From Parachlorella kessleri (Eukaryota; Chlorophyta; Trebouxiophyceae; Chlorellales; Chlorellaceae), in NCBI GenBank assembly GCA_001598975.1, contig BBXU01001903.1, positions 1 through 59,630 of the forward strand: 59,630 bases of DNA, written 5' to 3'. The position numbers and the translations under genes were made by a program. Below the pieces are notes generated by a model that worked only from the letters and a program-made list of their open reading frames with translations, ran no database searches and was not told the DNA's origin. Shown here one piece after another: positions 38,561-49,109 of this stretch (positions are counted from its first letter, which is position 1; each line of letters begins with the position of its first letter).

Positions 38561-39918
38561 AGCCCCGGTTTGGTTAGGCTGTTGCGGATCTACTTGCTCG
38601 TCACTCGAAGGGACCCTAGCGTGTGTATTTGGGCCGTGCCCTTTCTAAACTGTCCTCAGTTTTCTTGGATTGCTGTTTTGTGTTTGTGTTCGTCTTGGCC
38701 GAGGCGCAAATTGGTGGCTTACAAGGGGTGGCTCCATGGGTGAGGTGGTTGCTCCTTGTTGCCCTCACAACCAGCCCTGTCCTTTAGGCACTGCTGCACT
38801 TGCAGCATTGTACGCCTTCATCGCTTGCCTGACTGTAAACCACGTTTGCCTTCCTGGGGGCATCCCTTCAAGGGCAAGTTCGCTGGTGAACGGAATGCCG
38901 TCAACCTGTCATAATTCAGATTGCCGCCTATCCTGCCTGCCGGCAGTGCAGAAAGTGCTGTGGTGCGAGTTGGTGGGGTTTACTGTGGAGAAAAAATCTG
39001 CTGGCATTGGAGTCCTTCAGGCATGTGTGTAAAAGCATGTGGACAGTGTCATGCAGGTTTGATTGTCTGTGTGCAGCAACGCCCCAGACTTTGCTGCATT
39101 GAGCTTGCCAGCCGCATCAGTTTATTTAGCTTGTATTGAACATGCAAAAGCCGCCATGCGAGTCCCTCAGCACTGTTGCAACCAGCATGGGCACTGTCGA
39201 AAGTGGCCCCTGCTCCTTGCGGCCGAGGTTCCTTGCTCACCTCCCAACCGCTTGCGCCCAGCTGCCCCGCGTGCTGCATTCGGTGGGGCGTCGGTAGGGT
39301 TCGCCAGGACTTGCAGGGTTTGCCAGGACTTGCCTGAAGTCTGATGATAGTCCGTTGGGTCACCTATGTGGCACAAAGTACGACAAGGTTCTACCCAGAC
39401 ACCAGGCGCTACGGGGTGGGCCTTCAAGCAGAGGCTCTAAGTGGCCGGCCTGCGTTTCCCAGTAGTTGCGATCAAGGATACGCCCACTTGGTGGGGGGCA
39501 AGGACATTATGGCTCAGAGCCCCTGCTAGCTGCGACGACACGACTCCCCTGCCTGACTGACAGGTCAGTGGCAGGGCACTGGTACACAGAGTTGGCAGGC
39601 GAGGTTAGAGCCACAACACAGGGAAGGGTTTGTTGGCCCCCCGACTGGTCCGTTTCGACGAGCCCTAGAGGTATTGCCTATGGGTAGCCTCGTGCTAGGC
39701 CTGCATGGGACAGCGGCTCGGGGCGAGGATGGCATGCGCCAGAGGAAATGGGAGCACCACCGACGCCGCCTAGTGGCAGGTACTGTCATTGTCTAGTCCC
39801 TTGCAACTCTACGCCCCCGCACACATTCCTCACCTGGGCAGGGCTGCCAGGCTTACAAACAAGCTCCACAAAATCTGAACCTGGTGATGCCTCTCTGCAG
39901 CTGACTCTGGGGACTTCC
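38561..39918. other. Array spacer 4-5 (type A upstream block)
   Basis: 26-bp motif variant at 39249-39274, AGGTCAGTGGCAGGGCACTG near 39562, GCCGCCTAGTGGCAGG near 39775, and acceptor-like CTCTGCAG ending at 39900. It also holds the TGTAA of copy 4. Confidence 0.65.
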
Positions 39919-41656
39919 ATGCGCGCCATGCTCAGAGGTCTGTCACGGAGAGCCAGTGCCTTGAGACCCTGGTGAGTGGTGCTTGCGTCTCTTGTCACAG
40001 AGCAGGGATTAGATTGCGGGTGCCCCTACCATCCAAGAAGAGCAGGGGGTAGACGTGTTCGCACTTCATTTCACCTGGACATTTGCATAACGTGTGTGAT
40101 GTTGACAGATTTGGCCTGGCAAGAAACGGGCCTGCCTGGATCTGACAGGCGGCTGGCCATGTCTGCGCAGGGCATGCGGTCTGCAGCCGCTCCCTTGGCT
40201 GTATGGCTCCCTGCCACACAACGGGCAGGCTGCGGACATGCCTGCCTTACTCTCATCACTATCCTCGCCGCAAGGCAAGCAGCAGGAGCAGCAGCATGTG
40301 TCGCTCCTCCCCTGGCAGATGCTCCTGAGTTCTGCAGCTGCAGCCCACCAGGGTGGGAGGAGCCTCCCTACCGTAAACGGATGCAGGACCAAAGGAACAG
40401 CAGCCACAGCAGGTGGCAGTGCAAGCTCAGCCAAGCCTGCAAGGGGGCAGGCCAAGGGACAAAGCACTGGCACTGGAGCTACTAGCGGCGGTAGCAGCAG
40501 CCCAGTTCAACCCTGCCCGCTGCATGCCTGCCTGCTTCAAAATGGCATTACTGACCTGGCAGCCTTCAGCGCACGCAAGCACCTGGCCCTCAGCCAGGAG
40601 GCGGTCAGTAGCAGCGTGGAGCCCAAGCTGGCAGCGCTGGCGGCAGAGGGGCTCAGCCCCAAGCAGGTGGCGCGCATCCTCGCAGCTCATGACTCGCCAC
40701 TGTCATGCAACTATGCGGACACCTTCCTGCCCAACCTGCAGCTACTGCGGCAGATTGGGGCTCATAGTGACCACAGACCGCACCCCAAAGCCCCACACCT
40801 CACAGCGGCAGGGAAGATACTGACGGACGCACCAGATGCTGCTGCGCAGTACCTGTCCCGCGACCCCGGCAAGGTGCAACAGCTGCTGCAGTGGCTGGAG
40901 GGCAGCCTGGGGGTTGGATTGAAAGAGCTGGCAGCTTGTAAGACCCTTTGCAATGCGCTTCGACTCTCAGCTGGCGCCGCTAGCGCGGTCTGCTTGTCGC
41001 TACAAAAGCAGCAGGTGCCAGCAGAGCAGGTGGCGCACATGTTGCTGAGGCAGCCAACCTCATTTAGTCTCAAACCCGAAGTTCTGTCTGCACGGCTAGG
41101 GGCCGTGCAGCAGCACCTGGGCCTGGACGCAGCAGCAGCACTGCAAGTTGCCATAGCACAGCCCAATACACTGGCTATCAAGCTGGAGTCCAGCCTGCCA
41201 GCCCTGCTGCGCTTCCTGGATGGCTGTATGGGGGAGGAGGGGGCGGGGCGCAGGCTGGTGCGTGGGCAGCCCGTAATTGTTGTGCTGGCAGCCAAAAGAG
41301 CAGAGCGCAGCGTAGCCAATCTAGCAGCAAGGGGGTACAGTCAGCAGCAGATCCAGGCAATGATTAGCAAGCAGCCCACCCTGCTGAACCTGGACTTGGA
41401 CAGCCCCCTGCAGCGGCAGAAGCTGGACTGGATTGAGCGTGTGTCGCCCTGGACGGTGGACGACTTCATGGTGACGCCACGGTACAGTGGAACCAGGACT
41501 CGCCGCCTGGCCGCCCGCCTGGCTCTGCTGCGAGAGTGCAGGCTGCCTCCACCGTCTACCCCCGGAGTGCTAGCAGTTTCCAGTGACTCGTGCTTCATGA
41601 TGAGTGTCCAATCCCAGGTGGCAAGGGAGGGGCGGGAGCTGCCCTGGGCCGGCTGA
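39919..41656 (+). CDS. mTERF-like protein, copy 5 (type A, C-terminally truncated)
   Basis: Model: join(39919..39971, 40171..41656), 512 residues from the first ATG, or 509 from the second ATG at 39928, which matches the other copies. Exon 1 reads (MRA)MLRGLSRRASALRPW; the intron is 199 nt. The body is standard: a short linker, CPLHACLLQNGITDLAAF, and AAHDSPLSCNYADTF in the variable position, shared with copy 9. The helical repeats are intact, but the protein stops at RELPWAG. The Trp-rich tail that every other copy carries (about 25 residues) is absent. It is replaced by unrelated DNA that begins with an inverted repeat. The end segment YSTRRLAARLALLRE is altered (GTRTRRLAARLALLRE). It could be functional without the tail or be decaying. 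Confidence 0.8.
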
Positions 41657-41676
41657 CTGGCGCGCTAGGGTAGCGC

Positions 41677-41718
41677 CACGAGACTGCCAGTGCGTGCCAG
41701 TGCTACGCCAGTCTCGTG
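41677..41718. repeat. Inverted repeat replacing the C-terminal tail of copy 5
   Basis: Perfect 10-bp arms CACGAGACTG (41677-41686) and CAGTCTCGTG (41709-41718), spaced by 22 nt. Several ACTGGCG/CTGGCGCTACTGG repeats follow to about 41785. This is foreign to the other copies and could be the end of a mobile element or a repair patch. Confidence 0.7.
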
Positions 41719-42233
41719 TGATACTGCACCTCTACTGGCGTTGTCCTGGCGCTACTGGCCTGGCTCTATACTGGCGCTGTTCTGCAGGACCCTCTCGTCC
41801 TAGTGGTGGGGGGTGGTCAAGGCATGGCTGGCTTCATCTCCGCTTGCGCCCAGCTGCCCTGCATGCTGCACGCGATGCGGCATCATAGGGTTTGCCAGGA
41901 TCTGCAGATGTCTAATCGTAGTCCGTTGGCGTCTCCTTTGTGGATTAGGAGACAAGGTTGACCTGGTACGGGGGGAGGACACCGCCCGTGAGAGTTTCAG
42001 CTTACTGCGCAGGGAAACCAGCGCTAATCCAGCTCGTCCGCGTGTATATATTGCTGGCTAGGCACCCTATCGGGTCCTGCAGGGGCCCAACAGGAGCAGG
42101 GTCTCCTTCAGAGGTGTCCAGGTCAGTGGAGAGACACTGGTGACCTGGCAGGCTGGCTGGGTGACACAACTCCGCAGACCCATCCCTGTGAGCCCTGAGA
42201 GGTGTGCCCCTTCGCATTCAAATATATGAGTGG

Positions 42234-42311
42234 CTCCGTCTGCATCCAGCACTGTCACTCCAGACCAGCCAAGCGCTCATTCCCTGTTCGCACTATCTGC
42301 CACCCATGCTA
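42234..42311 (+). repeat. Short dispersed repeat (SR family) with flanking direct repeat
   Basis: Forward copy, CTCCGTCTGCATCCAGCACT to ATCTGCCACCCATGCTA. The 10-bp ATATGAGTGG occurs on both sides (42224-42233 and 42312-42321), like a target-site duplication. Confidence 0.75.
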
Positions 42312-43456
42312 ATATGAGTGGACCTAGAGCAGGGCGTAGGGCCGGTGTCATGCGTTAGAGGGAAATAGGGGGTGTAAAAAAGCAGCCGAGCTGTTGATAT
42401 TGGTGGTTAAGAAATGATGTCTGGTGGTCACTCATTAGTGCTCAACAAAGGCTGACTGTGGCACCAGGGGGGGCCTTGTGGTTTACAATGGTTGACATGC
42501 ACTGTGCAGGCTGCTGGGCCCGCATGGTCCTGCCGGACCTTCCTCTGTTAGCTTGGGTGTTATAGAGTGAAGGTGAACCAAACGCGAGGGTCCAAGCGGT
42601 GTGTGCTGGACGCAGGTGCTGCTTGTAGCAAAGGAAGCAACCCTACGGGCAGCTGCTGTGGGCTGTGGGCGTGCTAGAAACGACCATGGAGTGCGGCGAC
42701 TCATTAAGGTCTGCACGGGTTGCATTAAAAGGCATGAATAGGTAAAGCACACCTTGGTCGGCCATTGCCAGGTCACTGTCATGGGGCGGTAATTCAAGCT
42801 CGCTGTAGGGGTGCGTCCTGTCTTTTATTTATTGAAACCAATGTGGCCGCAGCAGAGCCATGCCCTGTGGGCAGACTGAGAGGCGCGTTTATGGCCTACG
42901 GATATGTTCGCACAGCGCACGACTCGCTTCCCAAAGAGGCAAAGTTCATCACCTCTCAAGCCCCATGTCCTGCAACCTAGTTCTTTCACCGGGTGTTGCA
43001 GGTTAGGAGACGCCAAAGACAGGTCCTGCGTTGGATCAAGCAGACGGCCAGAGGTCTCTTTCCACGGATTCTGGCCAAGGTTAGTAGAGCGATACCAAGG
43101 ACGTAGCATGCAGGCTGGCTGGGCGGGACTTATTGTATGAGGGTTGACTGAGCCGTCCTGTGTGCAGTTTCGAAGAGCAGACGAAAGTCTTGCCCCTTTG
43201 CTTCGGGTGTTTGAATGAAAGACTGTGCAGCAAGGGAGCCGCGTTGGGTCCGTTGGTCTGTCGTTCTTGTCCCAAGTACGTTCCAAAGGGATTAACGAAG
43301 GGCTGACTGCACTGCTCTGTTGACCCAAATTTAACCTATTTGTAACCCTCACCTGGACTAAGTCCTGCACTTCTTCGGCTTCCTGCAGGGCGGCTGTCCC
43401 ACTGGAATATCCCCAACCCCTCCAGGCAGTAGGAGGTAGCCCGCCCCTCCCCCACC

Positions 43457-45085
43457 ATGCCCTCCACAGGCCTGGCGACCGCCTGGCAGCGGCCCTGCAG
43501 CCACTTGGACACCCAGCCTAGCAGTGCGAGGGCAGGCCCAAGCAGGAGCAGCTTGCTACCTCTACCTGCAGCCTGCCGCTACCCTGGAGGCCACTCCACC
43601 GCCAGCAGCAACAACAGGGGTGTAGGGCGCCGCTGCAAGGAGGGCTGGGGCACTAGTTGCCTCCGGAGTCGCCCACGGTTTGCCCCGGGCAGTTACGAAC
43701 TGGCCATGAGTGCAGTGAGCATAGCCGCTTTCCGGCAGCCGAGCAGCAGCAGCCCAGTCCAGCCCTGCCCACTGCACGCCTGCCTGGCGCTGTATGGCAT
43801 CACTGATCTGGCAGCCTTCAGCGCCCCCAGGCACCTGGCCCTCAGCCAGGAGGAGGTCAGCAGCAATGTGGAGCCCAAGCTAGCAGCGCTGGCGGCAGAG
43901 GGGCTTGGTCCTAAGCAGATTGTCCAGTTGGTGGCGGCGCGCTCCACTGCCTCAATCCTGTCATGTAGTTACAAGGACACCTTCATGCCGATCCTGCAGC
44001 TATTGCGGCAGATTGGGGCGTATACCGAACATCAGGCGCACCCCAAAAGCCCACACCTCACAGCGGCTGGGAAGGCGCTTGCGGACAACCCCACCGTTGC
44101 TGCGCAGTACCTGTGCCGCGACCCCGGCAAGGTGCAGGAGCTGCTGCAGTGGCTGGAGGGCAGCCTGGATGTCGGGATGAAACAGCTGGCAGCCTGCAAC
44201 AGCCTTTGCAGCGCTCTTTGTCTGTCGACTGGTGCTGCTAATGCCATCTGCATGTCGCTGCAGGAGCAGCAGGTGCCAGCCGGGCAGGTGGCGCACATGC
44301 TGCTCAGGCAGCCAACAGCATTTGGTTTAAAACCGAGAGTGCTGTCTGCACGGCTAGGGACCTTGCAGCAGCACCTGGGCCTGGACGCAGCAGCAGCTCT
44401 ACAGCTTGCCATGGCACACCCAAGGTTGCTGACAAACAACGTGGAGGCCAGGCTGCCCCCCTTGCTGGACTTCCTGGACGGCTACATGGGGGAGCATGGG
44501 GCGGGGCGCAGGCTGGTGCGGGCACAGCCACCGCTTGGCAGCGTGACAGCCAAAGCAGCAGAGCGCAGCGTTGGCAAGCTGGCAGTAAGAGGCTGCAGCC
44601 AGCAACAGATCCGGGGAATGATAAACAGGACTCCCACCCTACTGAAGCTGAATCTGGACAGCCCCCTACAGCGACAGAAGCTGGAGTGGATTGAGCGGGT
44701 GTTGCCCTGGACGCTGGACGACTTTGTGTCTGTCCCGGCGTGCTTGACGTATAGCACAAGCCGCCTGGCACCGCGTCTCGCCCTCCTGCGGGAGTTGAAG
44801 CTGCAGCCGCCGTCCACTCCAGGTTGTCTTGCTGCGCCAAGCAGTGTCACTTTCATGGCAACCGTACGCAAGCAGCTGGCCGGGCAGGGACGGGAGGTGC
44901 CCTGGGCCAGCTGGGCGGAGTGGGAGGAGGGGTGGCTGGGCACAGAGGAGGGCAAAGAATGGGCTTCCCACCGCTCAGGGACTAGGGAGTGGCCCGTCAG
45001 GCCGTGCTTTGGTCTGCTGTCTTGTACATCTAATACCATCAACTTTTCTGAAGTTTTGTTCTTGTCGGTGTTCATCAGGCAGTGA
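43457..45085 (+). CDS. mTERF-like protein, copy 6 (type B, frameshifted tail)
   Basis: Single exon, 542 residues. The leader MPSTGLATAWQRPCSHLDTQ is followed by CRYPGGHSTASSNNRG and the shared RFAPGSYELAMS region. The body is standard with CPLHACLALYGITDLAAF. The variable position ARSTASILSCSYKDTF and repeat NRTPTLLKLNLDSPL are shared with copies 7 and 8. At about 44960 one G is missing from the run that reads TGGGGC in other copies. The last residues therefore become EWASHRSGTREW instead of EWGFPPLKD, and the frame runs 100 nt past the usual stop (TAG at 44983-44985). Only the last few conserved tail residues are lost, so the protein may still work. A single-base assembly error is an alternative. 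Confidence 0.82.
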   Translation: MPSTGLATAWQRPCSHLDTQPSSARAGPSRSSLLPLPAACRYPGGHSTASSNNRGVGRRCKEGWGTSCLRSRPRFAPGSYELAMSAVSIAAFRQPSSSSPVQPCPLHACLALYGITDLAAFSAPRHLALSQEEVSSNVEPKLAALAAEGLGPKQIVQLVAARSTASILSCSYKDTFMPILQLLRQIGAYTEHQAHPKSPHLTAAGKALADNPTVAAQYLCRDPGKVQELLQWLEGSLDVGMKQLAACNSLCSALCLSTGAANAICMSLQEQQVPAGQVAHMLLRQPTAFGLKPRVLSARLGTLQQHLGLDAAAALQLAMAHPRLLTNNVEARLPPLLDFLDGYMGEHGAGRRLVRAQPPLGSVTAKAAERSVGKLAVRGCSQQQIRGMINRTPTLLKLNLDSPLQRQKLEWIERVLPWTLDDFVSVPACLTYSTSRLAPRLALLRELKLQPPSTPGCLAAPSSVTFMATVRKQLAGQGREVPWASWAEWEEGWLGTEEGKEWASHRSGTREWPVRPCFGLLSCTSNTINFSEVLFLSVFIRQ

Positions 45086-47307
45086 TGCAAACGGGTCGCT
45101 GGCATGGGGTGGTTGCCAACGGTCGGCTGGGTGCGTACCTCAGGGCTGAACCAGCAGCCCCACCAAGGGACAGTTGTCAATAGCTATGCCAGGCTCCTGC
45201 ATGTTGTTCTGTCAAGTGTAGGGGTGGGCTTATTGTGCCTGACTAGGTGCATAAGGTATGACGCCGATCCACTCTCCGAGCTGTCTTAGTGATACTGGCA
45301 GTGATGTTTGTAGCGCGTTCGCTTCAACTGCGTTATTGCTAACGGTTGCAGCAGCAAAGGCAGTGTACCTTGCCAAGTTTGTTAGCAGCATAGCAGCAGA
45401 ATGGTGGTTTTGAGGTTGTGCAGGTGTAGGATTCGCTCAACTCATATCACTATGCAGGTCTGCCTTTATTCCTTCACGAGCTCGAGAAGCGCAGCCCTCA
45501 TACGTGACTACCTTGGCTTGTTAGCTGCACCACTTCGTCAGCGTGAAATGCTCCATTGCCAAAGCCAACTTGCTTGATCCTCAGCACTGCTGCAACCAGC
45601 TTGGATTGCGTTAAGACTTCCTTGTGCTGCCGAGCAGGGTTTCTTTTTTTGGCGATTTAGCCAAAATTTGGCTAAATATAGAGAGCTGGAGGGCTTGTTT
45701 GGCGACGTTGCGCAGCGCCGTCGCCAAAGATTTTGGCTAAATTCTATAGCCGCGACGAAGGTGCGGCGCCAAACGATCGCCAAAAATCAGCAGCATATCG
45801 CCACTGTGTGTGCCAGCCAGGCAGCCGGTACACTGTGGCCTATTGTCACAGGTGGCGCTGAGGGCCTGCCGGTAACATGATGGGAAACTGAAGCTGATTG
45901 GCACCGTCAGGCTTAAGTGTAGTATAAGGAGCAACACCGGGGCCAGCTTCAACAACCCAGGGCAATGCCAGGAGCCAAATTCTGAGGTCCTAGAGCCAAC
46001 CCCCGGAGCCAAAAGTTTAGTTCCCGGAGCCAGAGTTTGGCTACAAAATAGCTTTTGGTGCCACGGCCGGAGCCAAACATCGCCAAACTCTAAAACGAAA
46101 AAAGAAACCCTGCTGCCGAGGTATTTTCCATCCTCCCCGCTTGCGCCCAGCTGCCCTGCATGCGGCGGCATCAAGCTGCCAGCGGTGACAGCAGCAGCAG
46201 GGGCAGGACTTATGATCACTCTTAAGAGCAAGCTTGTAGTCCGCTGAGCCTCCTACACGATGGTGGAGGCAAGGTAAGACATGAACCCTCCAACTGTCTG
46301 GAGTATATCGTTAGACAGTACCACTTCGGTCCTTATGAGGTGCTTCGCTTAAGTTCAAGGTGGTAGTTAGCTGCTTGTCTTTTGCTGCGTTGTGAGGAAG
46401 ACGTGGTGCAGCGTACAGGACATGGTCCACTCCGTGCACGCAGAGCCTTGCTTCGCTGCATCGGGCGACAAGCACTTGTCCACCAACTACCCAGTCTAAC
46501 CCCAGCTGCCTAAGGCGCTTCCCGGGCGCTGCACCGACAGTCCTAACTGGACAAGACGAGCAGAGGTGCCCTTAAAGCTGGACAGAGCAGGTCAGTGGAG
46601 AGATACTGGTGGCACAAGGGTGGCAAGCTGGCTGCGGGTTACAACACTCGCGAGGGCCTCCTGGCTGCCACTCTGTGGGCCATTTCCTGCAATTCTCAGA
46701 AAGGTTACCTTGCTTTGGCGCAGCTGGCACCCGCCACACTGCTGTCTGACCATATTCTGTCACGTGCACTTCCATTTTAAAAGTTACCTTTGCGGTGTAT
46801 ATTGGGGTGTGGGATTGAGGGGCAAGGCGGAAGGAAGGTGTCCTGCTTCAGCGGGGGGAGGGGCGGGGGGCCATTTAATCGTTGCACTCTAGCTCCGCTC
46901 GGAGCACCCACCTCATCTGCTGCCAGGCTCCTTGGGCTGCTGATGTTTGATGTGCAAGGTCACAGTGTTGCAGCTGTTCAGCAAGGCTGTTATATCTTTA
47001 CTTTTGAGGAACAGTAACTCGTACCATCAAGGGCACCAGGCAAGAAGGTGTGAACTGGAAGGCACACCCCCTGGAGAGGCAGTCAGGCTGGAAAAACATT
47101 CAGTCATTGGTTATGAGCTCCTCAAGCACCCAGCAGGGTCCTACAGTTGCGGTCAATCCTGGCTTGATGATGCTGCCCCTTCCCTCCACCCCGCGTTTGC
47201 ATGCATCCCACAGCTGGCCGCGACGGTAGGGTTCACAGCCAGCTCACACAATGTGAGACCTGGTGATGCCCTTTCTGCAGGTGTCAGTTCCATCTAACTT
47301 CTCCGCC
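45086..47307. other. Array spacer 6-7 (type A upstream block with hAT-like insertion)
   Basis: Contains the 478-bp hAT-like element, the 26-bp motif at 46138-46163, the box AGGTCAGTGGAGAGATACTGG near 46589 and an acceptor-like TTCTGCAG at 47273-47280. It is longer than the other B-to-A spacers partly because of the insertion. Confidence 0.65.
45635..46112. mobile_element. hAT-like non-autonomous DNA transposon (478 bp)
   Basis: Seen: perfect 15-bp terminal inverted repeats CAGGGTTTCTTTTTT at both ends, flanked by a perfect 8-bp direct repeat CTGCCGAG (45627-45634 and 46113-46120). An 8-bp target duplication with termini starting CAGGG is diagnostic of the hAT superfamily. The interior has no transposase frame. 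It carries an almost perfect palindrome near the left end (45655-45677, arms ATTTAGCCAAA) and at least five GAGCCA motifs in the right 150 bp, like hAT subterminal transposase-binding repeats. Paralogous spacers keep the uninterrupted site (CCTTGCGGCCGAGGTTCC near 39216). The element is therefore a recent insertion into a duplicated spacer. Confidence 0.85.
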
Positions 47308-49109
47308 ATGCTCAGAGCTCTGTCGCGGAGAGCCAGTGCCTCGAGACCATGGTGAGTGCCGGGCCTCTTGGAACAGAGTAGAGGTCGTTAAGGGGCTGCC
47401 AAATCCTGCAAGCAGAGCAGGGGTGACGGGATTTGCAGTTCCTCCCACCTGGACAATTGGAAAAGAGTGCAATACTAGTATGTTCGGATGGTCTGACACG
47501 GTACTTTCCTGCTTTACAAATGGCTACCATTTTTGTGCAGGGCACATGGTTTTGAGGTGCTGCCTCCGATCTTCAGCTCCCTGCCACACAACACACCAGC
47601 TGCAGACCTGCCTGCTTTACTGTCGCTGCTATCCTCGCCGCAAGTCAAGCAGCAGGAGCAGCAGCATGTGTCGGTCGGCCCCTGGCAAATGCTTCATGAC
47701 TTATCAGTTACAGCCAGGCAGCGCCCAATGAACCTCACCAACTTTGGCGGCTGTAGGACCAGAGTGACAGCAGCCATAGCAGCTGCCCATGCAAGCTCAG
47801 CTAAGCCTGCAAGGGGCCATGCCAAGGGACATAGCACCGGCACTGGGGCCACTAGCAGCGATAGCAGCAGCAGCCGCCCAGCCCAGCTGTGCCCGCTGCA
47901 TGCCTGCCTGCTGCATCACGGTATCACTGACCTGGCAGCCTTCAGCGCCCCCAAGCACCTGGCCCTCAGCCACGAGGCGGTTAGCAACAACGTGGAGCCC
48001 AAACTGGCAGCCCTGGCGGCAGAAGGGCTCAACACCAAGCAAATCAAGCAGTTGCTGTCAGCTACGGTAACTGCCTCGCCTTTATCCTGCAGCTATAAGA
48101 ACACCTTCCTGCCAAACCTGCAGCTGCTGCGACAGATTGGGGCGTTTATCGACCACATGCCGCACCCAAAAATTCCACACCTCACAGCGGCAGGAAAGAT
48201 ACTGGCGGACTCACCAGGTGCTGCTGCCAGGTACCTGTCCCGCCACCCCAGCAAGGTGCAGGAGCAGCTGCAGTGGCTGGAGAGCAGCCTGGGGGTTGGG
48301 GTAAAACAGCTGGCAGCCTGCAAGGACCTTTGCAACGCACTTACTGTGTCAGCTGGAGCTGCTAGTGCAGTATGCTCGATGCTACAACAGGAGCAGGTCT
48401 CAGCAGAGCAGGTGGCGCACATGCTGCTCAGGCAGCCAACAGCATTTAAGCCAACACCTAAAGTTTTGTCTTCATGGATTGGGGCCTTGCAGCAGCACCT
48501 GGGCCTGGGCGCAGCAGCGGCCTTGCAGGTAGCCATAGCATACCCCAGGCTGCTGAGTGGCAAATTGGACACCAACCTGCCGCCCCTGCTGAACTTCTTG
48601 GACGGCTACATGGGGGAGGAGGGGGCGGGGTGCAGGCTGGTGTGTGCGCAGCCTTCCATTGCCATGCTGACAGGTGCGGCAGCAGAGCGCAGCGTTGGCA
48701 GCCTGGCAGCAAGGGGGTAAGCCAACAGCAGATTAGGGGGATTATTAACAGGACTCCCACCCTTCTCAAGCTGAACTTGGACGGCCCCCTGCAGCGCCAG
48801 AAAGTGGACTGGATTGAGCGGGAGTCACCCTGGACGCTGGACGACTTCCTCTTGGTACCGTTTTGCTTGTTGTGTAGCACTTGCCGCCTGGCCGCCCGGC
48901 TGGCTCTTCTTCGGCAGTTCGGGCTGCAGCCGCCAGCCACTCCAAGTCGACTTGCTTCACCAAGCAGTGCCACCTTCACCGCCGCTATCCGGAAACGGCT
49001 GGCCAGGCAGGGGCGGGAGCTGCCCTGGGCCAGCTGGGCGGAGTGGGAGGAGGCGTGGCTGGGCTCAGAGGAGGGCAGGGAGTGGGGCTTCCCGCCGCTC
49101 AAGGACTAA
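47308..49109 (+). pseudogene. mTERF-like gene, copy 7 (type A, frameshifted)
   Basis: Exon 1 (47308..47351) encodes MLRALSRRASASRPW. After a 189-nt intron (acceptor TTTGTGCAG), exon 2 starts at 47541 and reads through the linker, CPLHACLLHHGITDLAAF and most helical repeats. At 48718-48720 the usual GGG TAC AGC reads GGG TAA GC: one base is lost and a stop follows AARG. The rest of the gene is intact in the next frame down to GFPPLKD at 49109, including NRTPTLLKLNLDGPL and the Trp-rich tail. Without the lesion the protein would be ~544 residues. Nothing else is broken, so the mutation is recent, is a sequencing error, or yields a truncated ~410-residue product. The lesion creates GTAAGC, which looks like a splice donor, but no sensible acceptor restores the frame nearby. 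Confidence 0.75.

Larger units (their letters stand above)
41657..43456. other. Array spacer 5-6 (chimeric: type A block then type B block)
   Basis: Starts with the inverted-repeat sequence that replaced the copy 5 tail. It then has the 26-bp motif (41841-41866) and a type A-like upstream block (AGGTCAGTGGAGAGACACTGG near 42119), but no type A gene follows. An SR repeat and unique DNA come next. From ~42745 the type B upstream block resumes, including TACGGATATGTTCGCACAG near 42897. Confidence 0.6.

Noticed and set aside
48718..48735. Real intron starting at the GTAAGC in copy 7
   Set aside because: The sequence after it is normal coding sequence shared with all copies. A one-base loss explains the site fully.
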